DNA from: Saprospiraceae bacterium
GTDB lineage: Bacteria; Bacteroidota; Bacteroidia; Chitinophagales; Saprospiraceae
Reading direction: 5' to 3'
DNA length: 64,000 nucleotides
NCBI GenBank assembly: GCA_020631355.1
Contig: JAHDHL010000010.1
Coordinates: forward strand, 1-64,000
Both the position numbers and the translations under genes were made by a program. Below the pieces are notes generated by a model. It worked only from the letters and a program-made list of their open reading frames with translations. It did not search any database and had not been told where the DNA came from. Positions 1 through 8,451 of the stretch are shown in pieces. Numbering within the stretch: the stretch's first letter is position 1; each line of letters begins with the position of its first letter.

Positions 1-93
1 ATTGGCCCCAATATAGGAATGACTCACATAGTGCAATCTGTTTTTCTTCCCACTATCTTAGAGCGTCCAATAATTAATCAATTAATTTCCAAT

Positions 94-1536
94 ATGATGA
101 GGAATCTTTCATATACCATTATTACTTTGGGACTCTTATGCATGCTTTCTTGCCAAACCTCATCCGAGGATAATAATGACTACAATATTGAAGACGATTC
201 TTCCATTCCCATTTATGAAGCGGAAGAAATCAAATCAGAGACCCAAAGGTCATGGAATGCCTACAAGGAGTACGCATGGGGTTATGATGTCTTACTTCCC
301 TTATCAAAATCAGGTTATAATTGGTATGAGGAATCTTTAGGAATCTCACCCTTTGATGCTTACAGTACATTGGCTTACATGGGGATGGAGGAAGAAATCA
401 AGGAAATCGAGGCCTATGCATTATCCAAGGACTGGAACCAGGACGTATATGTCCAGATATTCGAAGTGAATATCCGGATATTAGGTGGACTCCTGGCCAT
501 GTACGATTATTCACAAAATCCGGAAATATTGGAAAAGGCCATCGAATTCGGGGATAGGATGTTGCCCGCATTTGATTCGCCTACGGGTATCCCCTATCAT
601 TCCGTTAATCTAAGAACAGGTGCGACCGCCGGCAATCATGGTGAGGGTAAGGGCGAAGTGGTCAATGTGGCACAAGCTGCTACTTATCTTCTGGAATTCG
701 GAATCTTGAGTTATTATTCAAAGGACCCTAAATATTATCAGGCTGCAAAAAAGGCCAGCAAGGCTGTTTTCGATAGGAAATCAGACATCGGATTGCCCGG
801 GGATTTCATCAACGTGGAAACCGGGGAATGGACAAATAGCTGGTCCTACCTCCAAGCAGGCATGGATTCTTATTATGAATATATGTTCAAGAGTAATTAT
901 CTTTTCCCGGACCCGGAAATTCAAAAAATGTGGGAATATAGCCTTGATAAAATCAATACTTATTATGCTGAGGACTTCGAGGGAAAAAGATTCTATGCTT
1001 GTGTGAATATGCATTCAGGAAAAATCGTAAAACGCTCCGTTTCTCTTTATGATGCATTTTTCCCTGCTATTCAGGCATTGCATGGGGATATTGAAAATGC
1101 AGAAAAGAATATGGCTACCTGGGACTGGATCTGGGACAAATTCGGTTTGCTCCCTACTCGCTACTTATATGAAGCGGATAGTATCGAATATGCCAATTCG
1201 GAACTGAATCCCGAAATCATTGAATCGGCTTATTACCTACATGAAATTACAGGTAATGAAAAATACCTCAGAATGATAGATAAGTATTGGCATGACATGA
1301 AAGCATGCTGTAGGAATGATGTTGCTTTCCATGCCGTGGAAGATGTCCGGAACATGAAAGAAAAGGATTATCTGGCTACCTATTTCTTTGCTGAAACACT
1401 GAAGTATTTCTACCTCGCCAAAGTGGATGATTCCATTTTCCAATTCAAGGATTTCGTATTCAATACAGAAGCTCATCCCTTTAGGAAAAGTCATTTCGAC
1501 AGGAAAAAATACAAGGAATATCTAGGTATAGAATAA
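94..1536 (+). CDS. GH47-family alpha-mannosidase-like lipoprotein
   Basis: Probable class I alpha-1,2-mannosidase of glycoside hydrolase family 47, nearest in look to the EDEM branch, which trims mannose from N-glycan-type sugars. The start at 94 gives a short hydrophobic signal ending in a lipobox (MLSC, Cys 20), so it should be a surface or periplasmic lipoprotein; an earlier in-frame start at 19 only adds an unlikely tail. Family landmarks are present: GMDSYYEYM around residue 258, NPEIIESAYYL around 374, and the near-C-terminal FNTEAHPF (Thr about 458, the usual calcium-site Thr). About 480 residues, full length for a bare catalytic domain. It stands alone 83 bases ahead of the next gene. 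GH47 is mainly eukaryotic, so a bacterial copy is noteworthy. The family call is firm; the substrate is inferred. Confidence 0.85.
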   Translation: MMRNLSYTIITLGLLCMLSCQTSSEDNNDYNIEDDSSIPIYEAEEIKSETQRSWNAYKEYAWGYDVLLPLSKSGYNWYEESLGISPFDAYSTLAYMGMEEEIKEIEAYALSKDWNQDVYVQIFEVNIRILGGLLAMYDYSQNPEILEKAIEFGDRMLPAFDSPTGIPYHSVNLRTGATAGNHGEGKGEVVNVAQAATYLLEFGILSYYSKDPKYYQAAKKASKAVFDRKSDIGLPGDFINVETGEWTNSWSYLQAGMDSYYEYMFKSNYLFPDPEIQKMWEYSLDKINTYYAEDFEGKRFYACVNMHSGKIVKRSVSLYDAFFPAIQALHGDIENAEKNMATWDWIWDKFGLLPTRYLYEADSIEYANSELNPEIIESAYYLHEITGNEKYLRMIDKYWHDMKACCRNDVAFHAVEDVRNMKEKDYLATYFFAETLKYFYLAKVDDSIFQFKDFVFNTEAHPFRKSHFDRKKYKEYLGIE

Positions 1537-1619
1537 AAAGGAAAAGTTGACTTATCCGTAGAACATTGTGGTGAATCCCATCGTTTATTGTTCATCCAAA
1601 TACTTACAAAATCACCATT

Positions 1620-2690
1620 ATGGCAGTCCTTTCCAATTTATATCAAAAGTATAATCTCCAATTCGGAGGGAAAATAACTGCGGAACATCTCAAAAAATTC
1701 GAGCAATCCCCTCAGTGGACCGGAAAACAATTCGAGAATATATTGCATACAGCGGTAGAGTTCCAAATCAGTAAGATGCCGAGTTTCCTCAAGGAACAGT
1801 TTTTCGAACAAGAGGGACAAAGACCCAAACAGCCCATTCCCGTGGTGCCATTCGACAAGGAGGCATTCGAATCCCCGAATGATATCCCCCAATACATTTG
1901 GTATGGCCATGCGACTGCTTTATTCCGAATAAGTGGTAAGAATATCCTTATCGACCCTATGTTCGGGGATGATACCACACCCATCGCACCCATTGCCAAT
2001 AAGCGTTTCAGCGAAAACACCCTCGATATCATTGATGATTTGCCACATATTGATTTGGTACTTTTGACACATGACCATTACGACCATCTCGATTTGGCAA
2101 GTATTCAAAAACTCAAGGGAAAAGTATCCCAGTATTGGGTAGCACTCGGTGTATCCAGGCACCTTGAAAGATGGGGCATTCCCAAGGAAAACATCCGGGA
2201 ATTCGATTGGTGGGACCAGGGAGAATTAGAACAAATGACAATTACCTTCACACCATCGAGGCATTTTGCAGGACGTGGAGTTACGGATCGAAATAAGACC
2301 CTTTGGGGTGGATGGGTCATACAGGACCAAGAACATTCCATTTATTGGAGTGGTGATGGTGGTTATGGTGGACATTTCAAGGATATCCAAGAGAAATTCG
2401 GAACTTTCGACTGGGCTTTCATGGAGTGTGGCCAATACAATGAGATGTGGCGAAAAATCCATATGTTTCCGGAAGATGCAGCACAAGCGGCCTCGGATGT
2501 GAAAGCCAAAAAAATATTCACTTATCATTGGGGTGGTTTCAAGCTAGCTGTGCATGACTGGAATGAACCTATCGAACGCTTCATAAAAAAAGCGGATGAA
2601 TTGGGACTGGAATATTTTGTCCCTAAGATTGGCGAATTGGTTACTTTCGGAAAAGAACCGGAAATTGAATATTGGTTTAGGGAAAAATAA
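1620..2690 (+). CDS. Metallo-beta-lactamase-fold hydrolase, NAPE-PLD-like
   Basis: Cytosolic MBL-fold metal hydrolase of the NAPE-phospholipase D / UlaG-like group (beta-lactamase superfamily 2). The metal site is clear: THDHYDHLD at about residues 144-152 gives HxHxDH, followed by TPSRHFAGRG and the WSGDGGYGGHF motif that normally supplies further ligands, then a late TYHWGGF. N-terminal residues 1-90 hold the KQPIPVVPF-type lead-in common in NAPE-PLD-like proteins. There is no signal peptide. Relatives act on phosphodiesters of lipids or on lactones; which applies here cannot be read from sequence. No obvious operon partner: the next gene downstream is AT-rich and unrelated. Confidence 0.85.
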   Translation: MAVLSNLYQKYNLQFGGKITAEHLKKFEQSPQWTGKQFENILHTAVEFQISKMPSFLKEQFFEQEGQRPKQPIPVVPFDKEAFESPNDIPQYIWYGHATALFRISGKNILIDPMFGDDTTPIAPIANKRFSENTLDIIDDLPHIDLVLLTHDHYDHLDLASIQKLKGKVSQYWVALGVSRHLERWGIPKENIREFDWWDQGELEQMTITFTPSRHFAGRGVTDRNKTLWGGWVIQDQEHSIYWSGDGGYGGHFKDIQEKFGTFDWAFMECGQYNEMWRKIHMFPEDAAQAASDVKAKKIFTYHWGGFKLAVHDWNEPIERFIKKADELGLEYFVPKIGELVTFGKEPEIEYWFREK

Positions 2691-2765
2691 ATCCAGCCAT
2701 CATCCCCGTGGTTAAAAACCGTAGGATTGATGATTATTATTGCATGTCATCCTCTGAATCATCTT

Positions 2766-3317
2766 ATGTTAAAAAATCTATCTGACCTTTATTCTCTTTT
2801 CTTCATTGAGTGGAAACTCACATATAAAGAAGTGGAAAATTCAGTTATTGTACCTGAATCCAATATTATACTCTCGGAATATTGTAATAAAATCGGAGCA
2901 TCAATTCCTAAAAATAATATTCAAGATCATTTACAAATAAATTTGATTTCTGACAATCTCATTGGTTTCATCTCTGAAAATTCTGGCAATTGGAATATAG
3001 CTACAAATGATAAGAGTGAAGTACTATCTAATGAGTGCTGGCTTTACACAGAAAATGAAATGAGCAACTATATTTTACTGGAACAAAGTTTAGAAGAATG
3101 TCTCATTAGTTATAGTCTCCAAGAAATGTATTTTGCTAATTATGAGAACAAAACATCATTTATAAAGAAAGCGTATAACTTCCAACCACTATGGATTAAT
3201 AAAAGATACAGCAGTAATGAAGCAACTCATAGTTTTTACTACGATACAAATTATAAAGCGCTCCAATTTGTCCACTGTGGGAATCCCTTTGATAAAGTCG
3301 TAACCATACAACATTAA
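2766..3317 (+). CDS. AT-rich orphan protein, unknown function
   Basis: I do not recognise this protein. It is about 183 residues, acidic, without signal peptide or membrane segment. Its base composition is visibly more AT-rich than the genes on both sides (roughly 30 percent GC in several lines against about 42), and codon choice differs, which suggests transfer. Size, acidity, aromatic content and isolation are reminiscent of polymorphic-toxin immunity proteins (SUKH/Imm-type), but I see no diagnostic motif, so this is only a suggestion. The start is uncertain: an ATG at 2730, preceded by AGGA, would add 12 residues. It converges with the lipoprotein gene ending at 3387. Confidence 0.6.
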   Translation: MLKNLSDLYSLFFIEWKLTYKEVENSVIVPESNIILSEYCNKIGASIPKNNIQDHLQINLISDNLIGFISENSGNWNIATNDKSEVLSNECWLYTENEMSNYILLEQSLEECLISYSLQEMYFANYENKTSFIKKAYNFQPLWINKRYSSNEATHSFYYDTNYKALQFVHCGNPFDKVVTIQH

Positions 3318-3386
3318 TACATGCCCTTAAGTAGTTTTTTCAACGCAGATTCTGTATAACAGTATCATGATTACATATATTAGGCA

Positions 3387-4088
3387 TTAGATTCTCACCA
3401 ACGGAATTTGTAATTGGTGGGGTCGATTTTCTGGTTCATCAAATGGAGTCCCATCCACATGTTTTGCTCCCATGAATAGTAAACCATTCTTGAAATAAAT
3501 CAGATCATAATCGGAGACGATTTGTCCCTTTTCTATTTTGAACATAGGAAAGGATTCACCCAGAATATCCTTTTTCACATTATTCTCGAAAGGTGACATA
3601 CCTTCCGGCAGTACCTGATTCAGCATTTTTGTAGACTGGGAATTCAATGGTGTAACCCCAAATCCCTTATTTAATACATAATCAATTTTCCAAGCTCCCA
3701 CTGCGATAGGATGAGCCTCTCCCCAAATAAGGTCTCCCTTGAATTCGAATTCCATCAGAGGGATTTTGCCATAATTGTCACCGAACAAAGTAATCGTCCC
3801 AATGAATTCATCTTCTGATATATATTTGAAATTCCTTCTTAGGAAAGTAGGCTCCACTACCCCACTGCCTGTTCGGTCTTCGGTGGGCCTTAATTCCACA
3901 GTCAGTGAAGTCCATTCCCCGATGGCAAATTTCTTGACTTCTTCCAAGGTCAATGGATCATTGGCTTCACTCTTATTCTGAATGGTATTTTCATCACATG
4001 CACTCATGATACAACAAATTAAAAGGGTTAGAATAATAGATATTCGTTTACTCACACCTTGATGATTTCGAATAATTGGATGATACAA
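3387..4088 (-). CDS. Lipoprotein of unknown function
   Basis: Secreted lipoprotein of about 233 residues with a type II signal sequence (hydrophobic run followed by CIMSAC). A GTG about 11 codons in (4055) is an equally good start and gives a tidier signal peptide. The mature part is acidic and beta-rich, with paired segments such as KFAIGEWTSLTVEL and GAWKIDYVL that look like a lipocalin-like or calycin-type lipoprotein barrel; this is only an impression. It is divergent from the AraC-type gene at 4262, and the 170-base gap between them holds the GTCA-N8-TGAC motif also found before the HxlR gene. Confidence 0.7.
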   Translation of the reverse strand: MYHPIIRNHQGVSKRISIILTLLICCIMSACDENTIQNKSEANDPLTLEEVKKFAIGEWTSLTVELRPTEDRTGSGVVEPTFLRRNFKYISEDEFIGTITLFGDNYGKIPLMEFEFKGDLIWGEAHPIAVGAWKIDYVLNKGFGVTPLNSQSTKMLNQVLPEGMSPFENNVKKDILGESFPMFKIEKGQIVSDYDLIYFKNGLLFMGAKHVDGTPFDEPENRPHQLQIPLVRI

Positions 4089-4130
4089 AATTCATATCTT
4101 GCGCGGAATTAAACAAGTAGTCATTATTCA

Positions 4131-4154
4131 ATTATATAGTCACTTATTATTGAC
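4131..4154 (+). promoter_or_regulatory. Operator-like motif, copy 1 (ATTATATAGTCA-N8-TGAC)
   Basis: ATTATATAGTCA at 4131-4142 is followed after 8 bases by TGAC (4151-4154), making the dyad GTCA-N8-TGAC. The same 12-mer with the same N8 spacing occurs at 6055-6078 before the HxlR gene. A further TAGTCATTA sits just upstream, near 4118. Position between divergent promoters suits a regulator site. Which protein binds is unknown; the HxlR or AraC proteins encoded nearby are the obvious candidates. Confidence 0.45.
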
Positions 4155-4261
4155 CTAAATTGAAAACCAATGAATTAGAATCGTAAAAAAATGATACTGA
4201 TAGAAAATAAATTAGAAAGTGGAACTCCTGGTAATGTATTAATACAACAAACCTCCTGATA

Positions 4262-5089
4262 ATGGATACTGATGACATGATTACCCCAGATTTTAGCATC
4301 AGAAAAAACCTTTCTTCGGGTATTATTATTCCTGATGGTTCCATCCCTCTGCACACTATTGTAATCATCAGCAAAGGAAAAGGATCACGGATAATTGATT
4401 TCAAGTCTTATACATTCGACGGCCCATGTATCTGTATCATTCCGAGAATGGCCATTCACCAATCCATAATAGAAGATTACATTGAGGGTTATGTGATACA
4501 ATTCAAGGAAGAATTCTTTGCTCCAACCCAAAAAGAACTTCTATTTGGTTATCTGTATTTTGCTATTGCCACACAACAACTATGCACCACATTAGATGAT
4601 AAAAAATTGGATCTTTTTATAAAATATATGGAGTTGATTCATCTGGAACAACAGAATCCCGTGCAACAGAATCAAGTATTTATTTTACAAAATCTCATGC
4701 TTGCCTTATTTAATAAAATGGAAAGTTTAATCCAATTTGATATCGAATCAAATTCATTCATTAAAAAAAGAACGACTTATCAGAAATTCATTGTGCTTGC
4801 AGAGCAACACTTCAAAAAACAATTTCCGATACAATTCTACTGCCATCAATTGAATACCAATTACAAACAGCTCAACCAAATACTCAAGGCAACCCTAGGC
4901 ACAACCGCCCAGGAATTCATTATCCAACGTATCATCATCGAAGCCAAAAGGGAATTATGTTTCTTGAATAAGAGTATAAAGGAAATTGCATTTTCCCTTG
5001 GTTATGACAACCCTTTCTACTTCTCCAGGATATTTAAAAAAAGAACCGGCTACAGTCCTGAGGAGTTTAGAAAGAGGATGGCCAAATAG
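4262..5089 (+). CDS. AraC-family transcriptional regulator
   Basis: Transcription factor of about 275 residues. The N-terminal half (about 1-150) is a cupin-like sensor region, with HTIVIISKGKGSRIIDFKSY and IPRMAIHQSI matching the beta-strand pattern of AraC ligand domains. The C-terminal 100 residues hold two helix-turn-helix units; LKATLGTTAQEFIIQRIIIEAKREL, then SIKEIAFSLGYDNPFYFSRIFKK is the classic AraC signature ending in a KRTGYSPEEFR tail. It is divergent from the lipoprotein at 3387-4088 and lies 88 bases upstream of another lipoprotein gene, either of which may be a target. Inducer unknown. Confidence 0.9.
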   Translation: MDTDDMITPDFSIRKNLSSGIIIPDGSIPLHTIVIISKGKGSRIIDFKSYTFDGPCICIIPRMAIHQSIIEDYIEGYVIQFKEEFFAPTQKELLFGYLYFAIATQQLCTTLDDKKLDLFIKYMELIHLEQQNPVQQNQVFILQNLMLALFNKMESLIQFDIESNSFIKKRTTYQKFIVLAEQHFKKQFPIQFYCHQLNTNYKQLNQILKATLGTTAQEFIIQRIIIEAKRELCFLNKSIKEIAFSLGYDNPFYFSRIFKKRTGYSPEEFRKRMAK

Positions 5090-5177
5090 TATATGTACCA
5101 TCCGATATAATGCATTCCATAGTTGGGATATCAAGTTGAAATTTGCATCAATTTTTAATCATTAAAACTATGAATCA

Positions 5178-5936
5178 ATGCGTTTATCCATTTTTCCTAT
5201 TTTATTGGCGCTGATATTAGGCTGTACATCCTGTGAGAAGAATCATGATGATTCCAATGGGCTGCTATCCACTGAAAATGTTTTTGTCATGCCGGTCAGA
5301 AAAGTCAAATCCAATGTGAGCATACAACAATTCACCGCTACCAGGGATGCTTATGTCGCTACGCTTGAGGCCCAAGACGGAACCCTCACTGACCGTGAGA
5401 TACAGCCTTTCTTCGACTTTACATTCTCTGGTCTTCCGCTGGATAGTATCTACATCGGATTTACTTCTTTCCAAAATAATGAGATATTCGGTGAAATAGG
5501 GAATGTAACAGGAAGTACTTCTGAGGCCAACGCCTTTTTTGGCACATTCGACTTCCTGGCGTTCGAAGTCCTCCAACCACTGGACCCCAATCTGGTGGTC
5601 GACTTATCTGAATTGGCTCCTCTGGGTAGCAATCAGGTTTGGGAGGTGGCAATCAGGGATATTTCCCAATATAATAATTTCAATCCATCTGATTATGAAG
5701 ACAAAAGGGATGCATACCTTGCTGTCCTGGCCCAGCAGAATGGATTCCTTAGGGAAATACAATGGCAATCCATTTCCAACCCTGATGTGGTTGTGGGTAT
5801 GACCATTTATGAGAGTGCACAGGCCGTTCAGGATATTAATAGCGACCAAGATTTCATTGATGCGTACACAGCTACAGGATTCCTACAGGATTATCCTCCC
5901 AATCGTCTGGGTATGATCAGTCAAGTTCTGAAATAG
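5178..5936 (+). CDS. Lipoprotein with duplicated ABM-like (dimeric alpha-beta barrel) domains
   Basis: Lipoprotein of about 252 residues with a signal peptide ending LGCTSCEKN. The mature part seems to contain two copies of one fold: 'ATRDAYVATLEAQDGTLTDREIQ' (about 55-77) and 'DKRDAYLAVLAQQNGFLREIQW' (about 176-197) align closely, each followed by a beta-rich half. This pattern resembles the antibiotic-biosynthesis-monooxygenase/stress-response dimeric alpha-beta barrel, here as a tandem. Enzymatic role is not established. It follows the AraC gene by 88 bases and ends just before a strong hairpin terminator. Confidence 0.75.
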   Translation: MRLSIFPILLALILGCTSCEKNHDDSNGLLSTENVFVMPVRKVKSNVSIQQFTATRDAYVATLEAQDGTLTDREIQPFFDFTFSGLPLDSIYIGFTSFQNNEIFGEIGNVTGSTSEANAFFGTFDFLAFEVLQPLDPNLVVDLSELAPLGSNQVWEVAIRDISQYNNFNPSDYEDKRDAYLAVLAQQNGFLREIQWQSISNPDVVVGMTIYESAQAVQDINSDQDFIDAYTATGFLQDYPPNRLGMISQVLK

Positions 5937-5942
5937 GACCAT

Positions 5943-5986
5943 TATAATTTACAGGGCTGTTATAAATAACAGCCCTGTAAATTATA
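5943..5986 (+). terminator. Perfect 20-bp hairpin, probable bidirectional terminator
   Basis: Arms 5943-5962 and 5967-5986 are exact reverse complements (core ACAGGGCTGTTA / TAACAGCCCTGT) separated by the loop TAAA. It begins 7 bases after the lipoprotein stop at 5936. AT-rich arm ends give T-tracts of sorts on both strands, though no long U-run follows. Confidence 0.8.
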
Positions 5987-5999
5987 CTATCCGATTGTT

Positions 6000-6028
6000 T
6001 GTACACGGTAATTTCCGTACCTTGTACA
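6000..6028 (+). promoter_or_regulatory. 29-base dyad with TGTACA arms, candidate HxlR operator
   Basis: TGTACA at 6000-6005 and at 6023-6028 flank GGTA (6007-6010) and TACC (6018-6021); all four pieces are symmetric about base 6014. It lies about 95 bases before the HxlR start codon. HxlR-type regulators commonly bind dyads rich in GTAC half-sites, so autoregulation is a reasonable inference. Confidence 0.5.
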
Positions 6029-6054
6029 GGTCAGAATCATGTATTCATTACCCG

Positions 6055-6081
6055 ATTATATAGTCATTAAAAACTGACTAT
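6055..6081 (+). promoter_or_regulatory. Operator-like motif, copy 2 (ATTATATAGTCA-N8-TGACTAT)
   Basis: ATTATATAGTCA (6055-6066), 8-base spacer, TGACTAT (6075-6081); ATAGTCA and TGACTAT form a 7-base inverted repeat. The identical 12-mer and spacing occur at 4131-4154 between the divergent lipoprotein and AraC genes. It sits about 40 bases before the HxlR start codon, where it could overlap the promoter. Confidence 0.45.
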
Positions 6082-6121
6082 TATTGATTTACAATCAATT
6101 GCGGGGATAAACATTGGATGA

Positions 6122-6460
6122 GTGGAAGAAAAAAAATCCGTAGCGATTCAGGATTGCCCCGTTACATTTACCATGAGTATGATTGGTGGGAAATGGAAAC
6201 CCATTATTATTTATCTCATAACCTTGGGCGTAAATCGTTTTGGTATTCTGCAAAGAGGCATAGATGGCATCAGTAAGCAAATGCTGACCAAACAACTAAG
6301 GGAAATGGAAGCAGACGGAATTCTTAGCAGAAAGATATATGCAGAAATCCCTCCTAGGGTTGAATATTCCCTTACGGAATTGGGAGCGTCACTCTTACCC
6401 ATAATCAAGAGCATGAAAAAATGGGGAGAAATTCATATTGATTCGGAAAATAAGATCTGA
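6122..6460 (+). CDS. HxlR-family winged-helix transcriptional regulator
   Basis: Small MarR-like regulator of about 112 residues. The family signature is intact: DCPVTFTMSMIGGKWKPIIIYLI near the N-terminus with the conserved Cys, then RFGILQRGIDGISKQMLTKQLREMEADGI (recognition helix and wing) and RVEYSLTELGASLLPI. The start is a GTG at 6122; an in-frame stop lies immediately upstream and starting at the first ATG would delete the conserved Cys. HxlR proteins often sense electrophiles or oxidants through that Cys. Two dyads upstream (6000-6028 and 6055-6081) are candidate operators. The next gene is convergent. Confidence 0.9.
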   Translation: MEEKKSVAIQDCPVTFTMSMIGGKWKPIIIYLITLGVNRFGILQRGIDGISKQMLTKQLREMEADGILSRKIYAEIPPRVEYSLTELGASLLPIIKSMKKWGEIHIDSENKI

Positions 6461-6544
6461 TGCACCACCTACCTTTTATTCTTTTTTGATAGCAATGAAC
6501 TGAGTTACAATTATTGTATTCCTATTTCCAATGCCAATTCAAAA

Positions 6545-7084
6545 CTAGCAATCCCTTAGTATGGATTCCCAGAACATCCTACCTTTCTCTCTTGCATAAT
6601 TGATATTGCGTTCCGGTATTTTTTCAGGATGAGGATAATGCTCCAGTATTTTTTCCAAACTTTCCTCCCGCAATAAATGAAGCATGGGATATGGTGAGCG
6701 ATTGGTAAAATGGGCGGCATCATGCTCATCAGGTGTATCATCAAAAATATAATCAGGATGAAAATGGGCACACTGATAAACGGATTCATAGCCTTGTTCC
6801 AAGAGTAAGGCATCAGCCATTCCCATCAAGTCGAGGAATGAATCAAAGGATTCGAATCCTTTCGGGAATATCAGTAATGTAGTGGAAATGGATTGATTCT
6901 CATCCAATCGTTTACATTCCAAAAGGAAATCCACTAGTGCAGTCTCCAATTCCTGATGTCCGGATACTTGGAAGTGGATACTATCCAGCTTCCATTCCTT
7001 GGCAGCAAATGGACACAATTGGTGTCCAATGACTATACGTTCCAACCAATTGGATGTTCGTTCGATATATGTTTCGGATGTCAT
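6545..7084 (-). CDS. DUF1415 family protein
   Basis: Cytosolic protein of about 179 residues belonging to DUF1415, seen from GHQLCPFAAKEW near residue 20, CAHFHPDYIFDDTPD near 105-120 and the very conserved TNRSPYPMLHLLRE near 127-140. Function of the family is unknown. The conserved Cys and the His/Asp-rich middle might bind metal, which is speculation. It is the second gene of a pair: the SDR gene upstream ends 8 bases before its ATG, so the two are almost surely co-transcribed. Confidence 0.85.
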   Translation of the reverse strand: MTSETYIERTSNWLERIVIGHQLCPFAAKEWKLDSIHFQVSGHQELETALVDFLLECKRLDENQSISTTLLIFPKGFESFDSFLDLMGMADALLLEQGYESVYQCAHFHPDYIFDDTPDEHDAAHFTNRSPYPMLHLLREESLEKILEHYPHPEKIPERNINYAREKGRMFWESILRDC

Positions 7085-7092
7085 TCCCAGTT

Positions 7093-8451
7093 TTATTTTA
7101 ATCCGACCTTGATATAGAAAGCATCCAGTGCCTGTTGTTCATCGTCATCATTTATGTGTTCGATTCGGGATATCTTGTATTGGTCATCCACTGTCACTTT
7201 CTGTTTACAACGGTGGGTATGGACCTGGTTCTTATGAGTCAGATAATCTGTGTAATGAATATAGAATTCATCCGTTGTGATATCCTCCACCCTACTTTCT
7301 CCCCATTCCAATCCGTCCAATTTGGCCCTACCTTCCAGCATATTATCCCTGTAGGAAGCCACAATGGATTCGGGTCCTTCTATTATTTGCGTTCCAATCT
7401 GATAACAACAATCCTTACCCAGTAATTGGGCCGCATGATTAAAATCATCCTGATCCAGAAAATATCCTAACAAAATCGCTTTCTCTTTCTTAAGCCTCAA
7501 ACCAATATTTCCCTCATCTTGCTTTTCAATGGATTCATAATAAGTCTTGGTTTTTTGGAATGAGGATTCTACGTCATGCAGGGGGATTTGGAAATCCGCT
7601 TTCAACTTATTATTCACGAATCTTAGATTCGAACTCAGTGACCACATCGGAATCCGATGTTCCATCTTATTATCAGCCACCAAATATGACTGGGGTATAT
7701 CAATCAACTCCAGTTTATTGTCATACAACGAACGAATCTTTTCCAATAAGGATTTCATATCTATCGGAGCAAACGAAGTCGCATTATAGGTTTTCCTATG
7801 TGCCTTTAAATCCATTGCAGCCAATATCATACGGGCAAAATCATCCACGAAAGTATAATTCCTCAATAGTGTTCCTCCATCAGGAAGGATAGCCTCAGAA
7901 TGGCGTTCCAGTCTATGCATCCAGTAATAAATCCGTTCATAGTGGTTGTACTTCCCGAATATGATGGATGGCCTTAATATAATCGCATCCAAATCCTCAT
8001 GTTCCAGAAGTATCCGTTCACATTCTGCCTTCTTGTTACCATAAAATTGTAGCAATGGGGTTCCTATCATGGATTCATCATAGGTTTTAAGAGGGGCATC
8101 TTCCTTGATATCATTCTTGTGCTTCCCTGCCTCCTCATAATCATAAACCGCCACTGTGGATACGAAGATATAACGCCTAACCTTAGATTTAATAAGGGGA
8201 ATGAATATCCTCAATGGTTCAGGGTCGTAACAGGAAAAATCCATGATGCAATCCCAATCCTGATTCAAGACCTGACTGATATCCGAGGTATTCCTATCCC
8301 CAATGATTTTCCTGCATTCAGGGAATAATTCCTGATTGGTCCTTCCTCTATTGAAAAGGGTAATATTACACTCAGGATGGAGTCTTAGGATTTCCTCCAT
8401 GAATACCCTGCCAACGAACTGTGTTCCTCCCAATACCAATATTTCTCTCAT
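7093..8451 (-). CDS. Atypical SDR (NAD-dependent epimerase-like) fused to an NTF2/SnoaL-like domain
   Basis: Two-domain protein of about 452 residues. Residues 1-320 are an atypical short-chain dehydrogenase/epimerase: GGTQFVG at 8-14 is a glycine-rich dinucleotide loop, followed by FVSTVAVYD and a YGNKKAECE segment carrying the YxxxK catalytic pair. Residues about 330-452 look like an NTF2/SnoaL-like cone, with KEKAILLGYFLDQDDFNHAAQLLGKD at its start and an alternating beta-strand tail (VEDITTDEFYIHYTD, KQKVTVDDQYKISRIEHI). Substrate unknown. First gene of the pair with DUF1415. The second domain assignment is from pattern only. Confidence 0.8.
   Translation of the reverse strand: MREILVLGGTQFVGRVFMEEILRLHPECNITLFNRGRTNQELFPECRKIIGDRNTSDISQVLNQDWDCIMDFSCYDPEPLRIFIPLIKSKVRRYIFVSTVAVYDYEEAGKHKNDIKEDAPLKTYDESMIGTPLLQFYGNKKAECERILLEHEDLDAIILRPSIIFGKYNHYERIYYWMHRLERHSEAILPDGGTLLRNYTFVDDFARMILAAMDLKAHRKTYNATSFAPIDMKSLLEKIRSLYDNKLELIDIPQSYLVADNKMEHRIPMWSLSSNLRFVNNKLKADFQIPLHDVESSFQKTKTYYESIEKQDEGNIGLRLKKEKAILLGYFLDQDDFNHAAQLLGKDCCYQIGTQIIEGPESIVASYRDNMLEGRAKLDGLEWGESRVEDITTDEFYIHYTDYLTHKNQVHTHRCKQKVTVDDQYKISRIEHINDDDEQQALDAFYIKVGLK

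Noticed and set aside
19-93. N-terminal extension of the GH47 gene
   Set aside because: The lipobox and hydrophobic run only make sense from the ATG at 94.
2105-2341. Open frames on the reverse strand inside the metallo-hydrolase gene
   Set aside because: They overlap a clearly coding gene with its HxHxDH metal motif and have no motif of their own.
4236-4245. GTATTAATAC palindrome before the AraC gene
   Set aside because: Ten bases of pure AT-type symmetry are expected by chance in such a region.
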